NCBI GenBank assembly: GCA_946409855.1
Contig: CAMJXZ010000002.1
Coordinates: 1-34,680 of the forward strand
Reading direction: 5' to 3'
From: an uncultured Clostridia bacterium
GTDB taxonomy: Bacteria > Bacillota > Clostridia > Christensenellales > Aristaeellaceae
Length of the DNA: 34,680 bases
Positions 1-7,955 of the stretch are shown here, piece after piece. The position numbers and the translations under genes were made by a program. Under the pieces are notes generated by a model, which saw only the letters and a list, made by a program, of their open reading frames with translations, searched no databases and was not told where the DNA came from. The stretch's first letter is position 1; every line of letters starts with the position of its first letter.

Positions 1-219
1 ATGGCTTTCCGCGGCAAAGCCAGAGGCCGCGGTCTGTCGCGTGAAGCTTTTCAGCTCATCAGGGATCTTTGCCTGTCATACCATACTGACGCGATCCGTG
101 TGGACACACAGGCAGAAAACAAAGTGATGCAGCACATACTCACCAGAGAAGGTTTTGCGTATTGCGGCCTGGTTCAATTTGATGGAGGTCCAAAGCTCGC
201 ATACGAATGGGACGGGTAA
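1..219 (+). CDS. GNAT-family N-acetyltransferase, C-terminal part (5' end outside window)
   Basis: The frame is open from the first base and ends in TAA. The 72 residues read as the C-terminal half of a GNAT acetyltransferase: a basic RGxGLS-type stretch (residues 8-14) like the acetyl-CoA pyrophosphate loop, a helix, the segment IRVDTQAENKVMQHI, and the closing GF-x-Y-CG strand typical of motif B. Complete GNAT proteins have about 150 residues, so roughly half is missing. The ATG at base 1 lies inside the conserved core and is unlikely to be the true start. These enzymes move an acetyl group from acetyl-CoA to an amine; the substrate cannot be told. A strong terminator follows directly, so it ends its own transcript. 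Confidence 0.7.
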   Translation: MAFRGKARGRGLSREAFQLIRDLCLSYHTDAIRVDTQAENKVMQHILTREGFAYCGLVQFDGGPKLAYEWDG

Positions 220-240
220 TTTCCAGTTTGTCAAAATGAA

Positions 241-290
241 GGGCGCACTTACTCACCACCTTACAAATGGTGAAAAGTGCGCCTTTTATT
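241..290 (+). terminator. Intrinsic terminator after the GNAT gene
   Basis: A perfect 9-bp stem (GGCGCACTT at 242-250 with AAGTGCGCC at 275-283) is extended inward by a CACC/GGTG pairing and followed by TTTTATTGTT. It sits 22 bases after the acetyltransferase stop. Confidence 0.85.
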
Positions 291-352
291 GTTCCTCGAA
301 TAAGATGAAGATTTACCCTTGACAGCATGAATCTCAGTATCAAAATGATTGG

Positions 353-392
353 TGGACAATTGCCGGCAAGTATGATATGATACCGGTATCAT
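353..392 (+). promoter_or_regulatory. Promoter of the fucO-like gene with an overlapping 16-bp palindrome
   Basis: TGGACA (353-358), a 17-bp spacer and TATGAT (376-381) make a good sigma-A promoter about 40 bases before the start codon. A perfect 16-bp palindrome, ATGATACCGGTATCAT (377-392), covers the -10 box and the expected start point, where a dimeric repressor would block initiation. No regulator gene lies next to it, so the binding protein is unknown. A second TTGACA at 319-324 has only a weak -10 partner (CAAAAT at 341-346). Confidence 0.6.
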
Positions 393-423
393 CACAGCGA
401 ATTTTTTTATGGGAGGAAAAAAT

Positions 424-1568
424 ATGTCTGTCAACCGCTTTGTTCTGAACGGCATGTCGTTCCATGGCCACGGCGCGATCAGCGAGATTCCCGGGATCGT
501 CGCTTCCAGGGGGTTCAAAAAAGCCTTTGTGGCGTCTGATCCGGATCTGGTCAAATTCGGCGTAACGGCCAAAGTGACGGACCTGCTGGAAAAGAACGGC
601 ATCGCTTTCGAGCTCTATACCGATATCAAGCCCAACCCCACCATTGAAAATGTGCAGCACGGCGTGGACGCCTACCGCGCCTCCGGCGCCGACTTCATGA
701 TTACCATCGGCGGCGGTTCCTCCATGGATACCGGCAAAGGCATCGGGATCATTGTCAATAACCCCGAATACTACGACGTCCGTTCCCTGGAGGGCGTCGC
801 CCCGACCAAACACCGCACCGTTTTCACGATCGCGGTCCCGACGACCGGCGGCACCGGCGCGGAATCCACCATCAATTACGTGATCACCGATGTGGAAAAG
901 AAGCGCAAGTTTGTCTGCGTGGACCCCAACGACATTCCCGACGTGGCCGTGGTGGACCCGGACATGATGTCCAGCATGCCCAAGGGGCTGACCGCTTCCA
1001 CCGGTATGGACGCGCTGACGCACGCCATTGAGGGCTACACCACGAAGGCCGCGTGGGCGCTGGCCGACTGCCTGGATCTGGAAGCGATCAAGCTGATCGC
1101 GAAAAACCTGCGCAAGGCCGTCCAGAATGATCCCGACGGCCGCGAGGGCATGGCGCTGGCCCAGTATGTGACCGCGATGGCGTACTCCAACGTCGGCCTG
1201 GGCATTGCGCACTCCATGGCGCATACGCTCGGCGCGGTGTATGATACGCCCCACGGCGTGGCCTGCGCGATGATGCTGCCATCGTGATGGAGTTCAATCA
1301 GGAATACACGGGCGAAAAGTTCAGGGACATCGCCGAGGCCTTCGGCGTGGATACGAAGGGCATGAGCGAGTGCGAGTACCGCAGGGCCGCCATCGACGCG
1401 GTGCGTCAGCTGTCCGTGGATGTGGGGATCCCCACCAAGCTGGAAAAGCTGAAGGAAGAGGATCTGCCCTTCCTGTGCCAGTCCGCCGCTGCCGACGCCT
1501 GCGCGCCCGGCAACCCGCGGCCGGCAGCGCTTGCCGACTTTGAAGCCATGTTCCGCAAGCTGATGTAA
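424..1568 (+). pseudogene. fucO: FucO-like iron-containing alcohol dehydrogenase (lactaldehyde reductase) broken by a -1 frameshift
   Basis: Start ATG 424 follows GGAGG at 412-416. The first part is 287 codons and stops at 1285-1287. The rest continues in another frame (from about 1281 to 1568). Reading ...CTG CC? ATC GTG ATG GAG across 1276-1292 shows one base missing after 1280. Restoring it gives about 381 residues, the normal FucO length. The glycine-rich NAD loop GGGSS is at 96-100. The Fe(II) ligands D196, H200, H263 and H277 fall at the same numbers as in E. coli FucO and all lie before the break, in the contexts GMDALTHAIEG and PHGV. FucO interconverts L-lactaldehyde and L-1,2-propanediol in anaerobic fucose or rhamnose catabolism. 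The remaining frame is clean, so the lesion is either very recent or a sequencing error. The N-terminal product alone would lack the C-terminal helical part. Confidence 0.85.
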
Positions 1569-1636
1569 GCGGTAAGCGTTCTCCCTGGCCGGCAGGGACC
1601 GGCCGGGGATTCATGCGATGAGGAGGAACGAATACG

Positions 1637-1939
1637 ATGCAATTCATCATCAAGGCCTATGACGGCCCGGACATGCTGGCCAAACGGATGGAAGTCCGCC
1701 CGCAGCACCTGGAGGGAATGGCGAAGCTCGGCAGGCACATCGTGTGCGCCGGCGGCCTGACCGATGAGGAAGGGAAGCTGAAAGGCTCCGCGGTCATCGT
1801 TGATTTCGACGACGAGGCCGGGGTGAAAGCGTATCTGGCCAATGAGCCTTATGTGGTCGCCGGCGTATGGCAGGAAATCACCTGCGAACCGCTCAACGTC
1901 GTGCTGGTGAACGGAGAAAAATACAGCCCGCAGAAATAA
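1637..1939 (+). CDS. YciI-like protein
   Basis: 100 residues with the YciI layout: a ferredoxin-like alpha/beta fold beginning MQFIIKAYDG, a helix with RPQHLEGM that carries the conserved His (residue 24), a strand pair around GGLTDEEGKLKGSAVIVDF with acidic residues near 54-58, and a short tail. YciI proteins are small, mostly uncharacterised and proposed to have an active-site His-Asp pair. The start is fixed by AGGAGGA at 1621-1627, ten bases before ATG. It lies 68 bases after the fucO-like frame with no terminator between, so the two are probably one transcript. A shared terminator follows at 1970. Confidence 0.8.
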   Translation: MQFIIKAYDGPDMLAKRMEVRPQHLEGMAKLGRHIVCAGGLTDEEGKLKGSAVIVDFDDEAGVKAYLANEPYVVAGVWQEITCEPLNVVLVNGEKYSPQK

Positions 1940-1969
1940 AAACCTCTGGGTCCGCAGATAGAAAGAAGA

Positions 1970-2007
1970 CCCCCGGACCGCATTGAAAGCGGTTCAGGGG
2001 CCTTTTT
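1970..2007. terminator. Bidirectional terminator between the YciI-like and helicase genes
   Basis: A 12-bp stem with one mismatch and one G-U pair (CCCCCGGACCGC against GCGGTTCAGGGG) is followed by TTTTT at 2003-2007. On the other strand it is followed by a T-rich run (TCTTCTTTCT). It separates two convergent genes. Confidence 0.8.
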
Positions 2008-2011
2008 CTGA

Positions 2012-5000
2012 TTATCCCATGACCTGCTGCACTTTCCGCAGATACTTTGCCGGAATGGGCTTTTCCAGCCGCCAGAGGATGCTCATGGGCCGGCTGCCGG
2101 TGTGGCTGACATAGGCGGCCTGGCCCAGGAAGGTATAGGGTGCGGTGCCCAGGGCGTCCTGCCTGAACTCGCGGACGAAGAGCAGGACGCGGCTCCCCCG
2201 TTCGGCGTGGTGGATGTAGCGCCGGCCGGTGGGGGAATCGGCGGCGGTGGTGGACTGGCTCTGCCAGTGAAAGAGCGTGGGGCTGACGGCGTAGTCCTCG
2301 TACATGGTGGTGGGGGAGTAGTCCCGGTCGCTCTTGTTCAGGGTGATGAGGAAGACGTCGATGCCCTTGTCCTGCAGGTACAGCACGCCCTGGCGCATGG
2401 CGCTGAAGTTCCGGTAGTCCAGCGCCGCCAGCAGCTGGCGCTGGGTGTAGGTGCAGTGCACGTCCAGCGGACAGTCGAAGCCCAGATCGGCCGCGGAATC
2501 GATGAAATCGATGCGGTCGTACTGATACCGCAGCAGCGCCAGCAGCTCTTCCAGCATCACGGGGCTGTCCGCCAGGCTGTACAGATGTCCGAGCACCTCA
2601 TCGCTGTTCCAGTCCTCCGCCCAGCAGTCCCAGACGGTCATGTGGAACATCTGCAGCATCCGCCGCTTCAGGGGCGGCAGGGCGGCGAAATCCACATCGT
2701 TCAGCCGGGGCAGGATGTCCAGCAGGAACTGAATCCAGCGGCGGGAATCAAAGGCGGCGAAACGGTACATCACCCGGCTGAGGAGGGCCTCGGTTTCTTC
2801 ATTGAAATCCGGCCGGACACCGGCCTCCGCGCACAGGCGGGCGAAGGTGACGTTTTTGCCGTAGATATCCCCCGGCGTCAGGTGATAAAAGGAAAGGAAG
2901 CTGCTCAGGGTCAGTTCCTTCCCGGTGTCCTCCGCGAAGGTGCGGATGCGGCTGACCAGCTCGCCGTGACCGCGGAAAGAGCGGCTGATATTGTCCAGCA
3001 CGGCCCGGGCCGCCTTTTTTTCCAGTTGGATATAGCAGCCCCGGGGCGCGCCGGTGAAGCCCCGCTCGATTTCCTCCCGGATGCCGCGGTGACCGTCCCC
3101 CAGCAGGGCGGCGAACTTTTCCGCAAAGTTGTAGCGGCGGTTGGCGGCGCCGATAAAGTCCAGCACCGTCAGGCAGTCCTTGCCCTCGCTGAGGCGCAGG
3201 CCGCGGCCCAGCTGCTGCAGGAAGATGGTCAGGGATTCCGTGGGCCGCAGGAACAGCACCGTGTTGATCTCCGGGATGTCCACGCCCTCGTTGTACAGGT
3301 CCACCGCGAAGATGACCCGGACATCGCCGCGGACCAGTCGCTCCCGGGCTGTGCGGCGTTCCTCGTCGCCGGAACGGCTGTCCAGCGCCATGGCGGGGAT
3401 GCCGGCGGCGCAGAAATGATCCGCCATGAAGCGGGCGTGCTGCACCGACACGCAGAAGCCCAGGGCCTTCACCTCGTCCATGTCGGCGGCGTACCGGATG
3501 AGGCTCTGCGCCACATGATCCGCCCGGCGCCGGGCAACCGCCCCAGAAATGGTGTAGAGGTTGCTGAGCTCCGTGCGGTCGTAGCCGCCCCGCACCCACT
3601 TCAGTTCGTCCAGGTCCACCGTGTCCGACACGCCGAAATACTGGAAGGGGCAGAGGAGCTTGCGGTCAATGGCCTCCGGCAGGCGGATCTCCGCGGCGAT
3701 GCGGTGGTCGAAAAAGCGCAGGATGGACTTGCCGTCCATGCGTTCCGGAGTGGCGGTCAGGCCCAGCAGCACCCGCGGCTCAAATGCTTCCAGCGCCTCC
3801 GCGTAGGAGTCCGCCGCCGCGTGGTGGGTCTCGTCGATGACGATGTAATCATAATAATCCTTCGGCAGCCGCTTCCACAGGGCCTGGGCGTTTATCGTCT
3901 GCACGGAAACAAACAGATGATTCAGGTTTTCCGGCCGGCGGCCGCCCACCCAGAGGTTTCCGAAGTTGACGTCCTTCAGCACGCCCTGGTAGGTGGCCAG
4001 GCTCTGCCTGAGGATTTCTTCCCGGTGGGCGATGAACAGCAGCCGGTTCGGCGCCTGCGGATGGGCCTTGCGCCAGCCGCGGTAATCCAGCGCCGCGATG
4101 ACGGTTTTGCCCGTGCCGGTGGCGGCCACCACGAGATTCCGGTATGAACCCCGCACTTCCCGCTCCGCCCGGAGCTTGTCCAGGATCGCCTGCTGATAGG
4201 GCCAGGGGCGGATGTCGAAGAGGAACGCCTGCCGCTCCCCCTGCCGGCGTTCGCCCTTCAGGGCTTCCGCCAGGCGGGGATGGGCCTCGGGCGTGTAACG
4301 TTCGAACTCGTCCGAATGCCAGTAGCTGTCAAAGGCGGCGTGGATCTTCCGCAGGGTGTCGGGCTGATCCATGGCGGTGAGCTTCAGGTTCCACTCCAGG
4401 CCGCTGCTCATGGCGGCGCCCGAGAGGTTCGAGGAGCCCACATACGCCGTGGTAAAGCCGGTATCCCGGCAGAACACATAGGTCTTGGCGTGCAGCCGCG
4501 TGCGGGCGGTGTCATAGCTGACCCGGATCTCCGTGTTCGGCAGGACGGCCAGCTCGTCGATGGCCTTGACCTCCGTCGCCCCCATATAGGAAGTGGTGAT
4601 GACCCGCAGCAGCCCGCCCCGTTCCGTGAACGCCCGCAGGGCGTCGATGATCAGCCGCAGCCCGCTCCATTTGACAAACGACACCAGCATGTCGATCCGG
4701 TCTGCGCTGGCGATCTCCTTTTGCAGCTCCGAGTACATCTGCGGCTCGCGGGCCGCGCCGGTGAACAGGCTGCTCACCGCCATGGGCGTCTCCGGCCGGG
4801 GCATCTTCGCGGCGGTCAGGCCCGTGACACGCCCGGGCGCGTCCTCCCGGAGGATCTGCAGCAGCTTTTCCGCCGGTTCGTCCACCGTCTTCCCCGCGAT
4901 GTCCTCCCGCCGCTCCGCCAGCACCTGGAGCACGCGGTTGACCAGTTTGATCCGCTCCTCCGTCTCCTCCGGCATGGCTTCCAGCGCCGAGCGCACCGCC

Positions 5001-5140
5001 TCCGCCACATAGCCCGCCAGGGCCTGCGGGGCCTCCGCCGGGTCCAGCCGCTCCACATGCTTGCAGGCGTCGGAAACGGGCGCCAGCTCCCGCGCGAGGG
5101 CTTTGCTGATGATCTGCTCGTAGAGGCCGGGTGTCAGCAT
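2012..5140 (-). CDS. PLD-nuclease / SF2 helicase / DUF3427-type protein
   Basis: 1042 residues from ATG 5140, preceded by AAAGGAG. The frame is open to 5341, but the extra part is non-coding leader. Order of parts: an alpha-helical N-terminus (1-130); a phospholipase-D/HKD nuclease-like domain (about 135-255) with H217-x-K219 and a GSSNLS strand (N238); a helicase core with Walker A ATGTGKT (340-346), DETHH (436-440) and TATP (462-465); the second RecA lobe with GVDIPEINTVLFLRP and the arginine-finger motif QQLGRGLR (642-649); and a long C-terminus (about 780-1042) resembling DUF3427. Proteins of this layout (COG3886 plus COG1061) are thought to act on damaged or foreign DNA, but their role is not settled. 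The gene stands alone between terminators. It has one catalytic-type HKD motif, so it would probably dimerise to cut. Cytoplasmic. Confidence 0.85.
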   Translation of the reverse strand: MLTPGLYEQIISKALARELAPVSDACKHVERLDPAEAPQALAGYVAEAVRSALEAMPEETEERIKLVNRVLQVLAERREDIAGKTVDEPAEKLLQILREDAPGRVTGLTAAKMPRPETPMAVSSLFTGAAREPQMYSELQKEIASADRIDMLVSFVKWSGLRLIIDALRAFTERGGLLRVITTSYMGATEVKAIDELAVLPNTEIRVSYDTARTRLHAKTYVFCRDTGFTTAYVGSSNLSGAAMSSGLEWNLKLTAMDQPDTLRKIHAAFDSYWHSDEFERYTPEAHPRLAEALKGERRQGERQAFLFDIRPWPYQQAILDKLRAEREVRGSYRNLVVAATGTGKTVIAALDYRGWRKAHPQAPNRLLFIAHREEILRQSLATYQGVLKDVNFGNLWVGGRRPENLNHLFVSVQTINAQALWKRLPKDYYDYIVIDETHHAAADSYAEALEAFEPRVLLGLTATPERMDGKSILRFFDHRIAAEIRLPEAIDRKLLCPFQYFGVSDTVDLDELKWVRGGYDRTELSNLYTISGAVARRRADHVAQSLIRYAADMDEVKALGFCVSVQHARFMADHFCAAGIPAMALDSRSGDEERRTARERLVRGDVRVIFAVDLYNEGVDIPEINTVLFLRPTESLTIFLQQLGRGLRLSEGKDCLTVLDFIGAANRRYNFAEKFAALLGDGHRGIREEIERGFTGAPRGCYIQLEKKAARAVLDNISRSFRGHGELVSRIRTFAEDTGKELTLSSFLSFYHLTPGDIYGKNVTFARLCAEAGVRPDFNEETEALLSRVMYRFAAFDSRRWIQFLLDILPRLNDVDFAALPPLKRRMLQMFHMTVWDCWAEDWNSDEVLGHLYSLADSPVMLEELLALLRYQYDRIDFIDSAADLGFDCPLDVHCTYTQRQLLAALDYRNFSAMRQGVLYLQDKGIDVFLITLNKSDRDYSPTTMYEDYAVSPTLFHWQSQSTTAADSPTGRRYIHHAERGSRVLLFVREFRQDALGTAPYTFLGQAAYVSHTGSRPMSILWRLEKPIPAKYLRKVQQVMG

Positions 5141-5179
5141 GATGTGTTTTCTCCTTTGACGTGCAAGTCTGTCCCTGCC

Positions 5180-5207
5180 ATTATAGCACAGGGGACGGGG
5201 CAGGCAA
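5180..5207 (-). promoter_or_regulatory. Promoter of the helicase-nuclease gene
   Basis: On the minus strand, TATAAT (5185-5180) follows TTGCCT (5207-5202) at a 16-bp spacing, with a leader of about 33 bases before ATG 5140. The -35 box is only a partial match. Confidence 0.5.
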
Positions 5208-5275
5208 AGCGTGCCGGGGCAAAAAACTGTCTGTTTGAAAGCGCGGCACGCACGGAAAAATTTTTTCCGGCGCCG

Positions 5276-5306
5276 CTGACAGCCCGCCGGATGAGCCGTA
5301 TATAAT
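5276..5306 (+). promoter_or_regulatory. Promoter of the TraB/GumN-type gene
   Basis: CTGACA (5276-5281), a 17-bp spacer and TATATA/TATAAT (5299-5306). It diverges from the helicase promoter about 90 bases away. Confidence 0.55.
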
Positions 5307-5376
5307 TCCGGTGACACCGAAAACGGTGCCGCGGAAAACAAAACATTTTTAAAAAAAGAAAGATGAAAGAGGTATT

Positions 5377-6270
5377 ATGATTATGAAAAAGATGCTTTGC
5401 CTGGCGCTCGCCGCCGTTCTGGCCCTGTGCTGCGCCGTTCTGCCCGCGCTGGCTGACAGCCATCCGCTGATGTATAAGGTCACCGACAAGGACGGCCACT
5501 CCATTTACCTGCTGGGCACCCTGCACATCGCTTCTCAGGACACCCTGCCTGTGGCGCGCCTGGACGAGACCCTGGGACAGGTGGACCGCGTCATCTTCGA
5601 ACTGAGCGAAGCGGACATGCAGAAGCTGGCAGGCGGCAGCATGAACGACGCGGACGCGGGCCAGGCCGGCCTTGCGATGCAGGTGGAGGACAACGGCCTG
5701 ACCGATGAAACCATCGGCCTGGTTGCCGGCTTCCTTTCCGCCGCCTACGGCCAGACCGTGGACCCCATGATGCTCAAGCAGCTGGCCCTGCCGGTGCTGG
5801 CGCAGATGCTGCAGGCCCAGTTCATGACCCTCGCCGGCTATGACGCTTCCGGCCACGGCGTGGACCTGGAGGTTTTCAGAAAAGCGAAGCAGCTTGGCCT
5901 GAAGATCGAAGGCGTGGAAACCCTGCAAGACCAGATGGGCGCGCTGAACGCCGAAGCCGCGGACGCGGCCGTCACCGAAAAGCAGATCCTGGAGATGATG
6001 AATAACCCCGCCCAGTTCAAGGAACAGATGGACGCCATGATCAACGCGTACAATACCGGCGACAAGGACGCGCTGCTGAAGATCTTTACTGCCGAAGGCG
6101 TCCGTTCCAGCGCGGACGCGGGACGCAACGCCCGGTTCCTCGAAGCGGCGGAAAAGGCCCTGAAGGACGGCGGACGCGCTCTGTTCGCGATCGGCGTCTA
6201 CCACATCATCGCCGAGGACGGCCTGGTCAACGCCCTGACGCAGGCGGGCTGCACGGTAGAGGCGATTTGA
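5377..6270 (+). CDS. Secreted TraB/GumN family protein
   Basis: 297 residues. The first 27 form a signal peptide (KK, a long Leu/Ala/Cys core, then ALA|DS); there is no lipobox in the cleavage region. The mature part has the marks of the TraB/GumN (PF01963) family: LLGTLHIAS near the start (the GT-H motif), FELSEAD with the conserved Glu, GVETLQDQ in the middle, and IGVYHIIAEDGLVNAL at the end (the usual G-x-H-x4-GL motif). Relatives include haem-binding or metalloprotease-like proteins such as Tiki; the bacterial function is mostly unknown. SD AAAGAGG ends at 5372, so ATG 5383 (10 bases) is as likely as ATG 5377 (4 bases); the protein would differ by two residues. It is a single-gene unit between its own promoter and terminator. 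Confidence 0.85.
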   Translation: MIMKKMLCLALAAVLALCCAVLPALADSHPLMYKVTDKDGHSIYLLGTLHIASQDTLPVARLDETLGQVDRVIFELSEADMQKLAGGSMNDADAGQAGLAMQVEDNGLTDETIGLVAGFLSAAYGQTVDPMMLKQLALPVLAQMLQAQFMTLAGYDASGHGVDLEVFRKAKQLGLKIEGVETLQDQMGALNAEAADAAVTEKQILEMMNNPAQFKEQMDAMINAYNTGDKDALLKIFTAEGVRSSADAGRNARFLEAAEKALKDGGRALFAIGVYHIIAEDGLVNALTQAGCTVEAI

Positions 6271-6329
6271 GGCTGACAGACCGGAAAAACCGTATATGCC
6301 GCCGCGAATAAGAAAAACGCGGTGCATTC

Positions 6330-6369
6330 AAAAAAGCGGAGCCTTCCGACACGGAGGTTCCGCTTTTTT
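6330..6369. terminator. Bidirectional terminator between the TraB-type and serine-hydrolase genes
   Basis: AAAAAAGCGGA (6330-6340) pairs with TCCGCTTTTTT (6359-6369). The inner part GCC-TTCCG/CGGA-GGT extends the stem with one bulge. An A run on one side and a T run on the other serve both convergent genes. Bases 6370-6523 hold nothing else I can recognise. Confidence 0.85.
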
Positions 6370-6523
6370 GAGGTTCCCGGACGGGCCGGCGCTGGGATGA
6401 ATGATGTCTTCCTGACAAATAGCCGAAAACCGTCTGAATCGCCGTCCGGGGCGGCATAAAGCGTGTTATGAACATGCTGACGGAAAGAAGCGTCATCTCC
6501 GCTGTTCTGGGGAAGCGGGCGTC

Positions 6524-7867
6524 TCATGCTGGTGCGGTTTTCAGGGTGCCGGACGCTACGCCGTCATAGAAGTCTGTCAGCGGGTCGTGGGAGCGGAAGC
6601 ACTGCACCGTGGCGGTGCCGTTCCGGAGGCAGAGCAGCATCTCGAACCCGCAGGGGGAGGTGCCGGCGGCGTGGCAGCGCAGGCGCAGCTGGCCCGGGTC
6701 TGTCCATCCCGCGGTGACGACAGCGGGCACTTCCGGCTTTCCGGGCCATCCGGTTTCCAGGATATCCCCGGGCAGAAACGGAAGCACCGCGGCGGAATCC
6801 CCGCGTTCCAGGATCAGGCTGTTTCCCCGGAGGGCGAGTGTCCTGAGCCCCAGGGGGTTCCCTTCCGGAAAGGCAAAAGGCCCGGCAGAGGCGGCGCGGT
6901 ATTCCGGGATGTCCGGCAGGGTCCTCACCCGGAGGGAGAAGGTTTCCGGCGCCATGTCCTCCGTATCGGTGTAGGGAAGCACTTCCTCAAAAAACGCGTC
7001 GTAGATCTTCTGCACGCCGAAGGGGTCCAGCCGCGTGTCCGCAATCGTCGTGAGGAGCGTTTCCTTTTCCGGGCAGGCGATGACCATCTGGCCGCCCAGG
7101 CCGTACATGGACCAGCCGTTCCGGGTCTGCCAGCACTGCCAGCCGTACCCGTACTTTTCTTCGTCCGCCTGGCGCTGCCAGGTGGCGATCTGCCGGCGGG
7201 TCATTTCCCGCACGTACCATCCGGGCACAAGCCCCCGGCCGCCGTCCATCAGGCAGAGAGCGGTCCTGTTCAGGTCCCGCAGGCTCATGCACAGGCCGGT
7301 CCCGCCCTGGCAGCAGCCGGACGGATCCTTCAGCCAGAAGCGTTCGTCTTCCAGCCCCAGGGGCGTAAACAGCCGCTGCTCCAGAAAATCCATCACCTCC
7401 ATGCCGCTCAGCCGCCGGACCAGCGCGGCCAGCACCTGGGACGCACCGGTATCGTAGTGGAAAACCGTGCCGGGTTCATGGCTCGGCTGCCCGGTAAAGA
7501 AGGGCCGGGTCCAGTCCCGGTCCTCCCGTTCCCGATAGGCGGTCTGGGCATAGCAGGTGGCCATCCGCAGCATGTCCCGGATGGTCTGGCGGAGGACGCG
7601 CCCGTCCGGACGCTCCGGCAGCAGGTCCCGGAAATAGTCCGCCACGGGCCGGTCCAGGTCCAGCTTTCCCTCATCCGCCAGCATGCCGACGGCCAGGCCG
7701 GTCATCGTTTTGCTGACGGAATACATCCGGTGGGGCTGTCCCTCCCGGAAGGGGCGGTAATAAGCCCCGGCTTTGAAGCTGCCCCGGACCGTCAGCAGGA
7801 AGCCGTGCATATTCACGTCCCCCTTTTCCAGGCGCTCAATCATGGACAGAACGCGGTTTCTCAGCAT
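6524..7867 (-). CDS. Beta-lactamase-fold serine hydrolase (class C / CubicO-like)
   Basis: 447 residues from ATG 7867, chosen because AAGGGAGG sits seven bases upstream; the frame is open to 7927. The penicillin-binding fold is shown by S50-V-S-K53 (SxxK, nucleophile and base) in RMYSVSKTMTGLAVG, then DLDRPVADYF, a Y138-D-T motif in place of the usual Y-S/A-N, and GLGGQMV near residue 270 in place of the K/H-T-G motif. The last 150 residues form an extra beta-rich domain. No signal peptide or membrane segment is visible, so it should be cytoplasmic. Relatives are esterases, D-aminopeptidases and transpeptidase-like proteins, so the substrate is open. It follows the solute-binding protein gene but has its own promoter, so it may be only a loose partner of the importer. 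Confidence 0.8.
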   Translation of the reverse strand: MLRNRVLSMIERLEKGDVNMHGFLLTVRGSFKAGAYYRPFREGQPHRMYSVSKTMTGLAVGMLADEGKLDLDRPVADYFRDLLPERPDGRVLRQTIRDMLRMATCYAQTAYREREDRDWTRPFFTGQPSHEPGTVFHYDTGASQVLAALVRRLSGMEVMDFLEQRLFTPLGLEDERFWLKDPSGCCQGGTGLCMSLRDLNRTALCLMDGGRGLVPGWYVREMTRRQIATWQRQADEEKYGYGWQCWQTRNGWSMYGLGGQMVIACPEKETLLTTIADTRLDPFGVQKIYDAFFEEVLPYTDTEDMAPETFSLRVRTLPDIPEYRAASAGPFAFPEGNPLGLRTLALRGNSLILERGDSAAVLPFLPGDILETGWPGKPEVPAVVTAGWTDPGQLRLRCHAAGTSPCGFEMLLCLRNGTATVQCFRSHDPLTDFYDGVASGTLKTAPA

Positions 7868-7898
7868 CGCGCGGCCCTCCCTTTGATCAGTCAATGCC

Positions 7899-7927
7899 AT
7901 GATAACATGAATGGGGCCGCCCTGCAA
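7899..7927 (-). promoter_or_regulatory. Promoter of the serine-hydrolase gene
   Basis: On the minus strand, TTGCAG (7927-7922), 17 bp, then TATCAT (7904-7899), 32 bases before the start codon. The -35 box lies inside the hairpin that ends the preceding gene. Confidence 0.5.
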
Positions 7928-7937
7928 GGACGGCCCC
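7913..7937 (-). terminator. Hairpin after the solute-binding protein gene
   Basis: GGGGCCG (7913-7919) pairs with CGGCCCC (7931-7937), extended inward by CCT/AGG after one mismatch. There is no real T run on either side, so termination may be weak and some reading into the hydrolase gene is possible. Confidence 0.5.
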
Positions 7938-7955
7938 CGGATCTGCGCAACGGGA

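Noticed and set aside
2102-4147. 681-codon plus-strand open frame
   Set aside because: Antisense shadow of the helicase-nuclease gene. Its translation is low-complexity (G, V, Q, H, R) without domains and there is no ribosome site.
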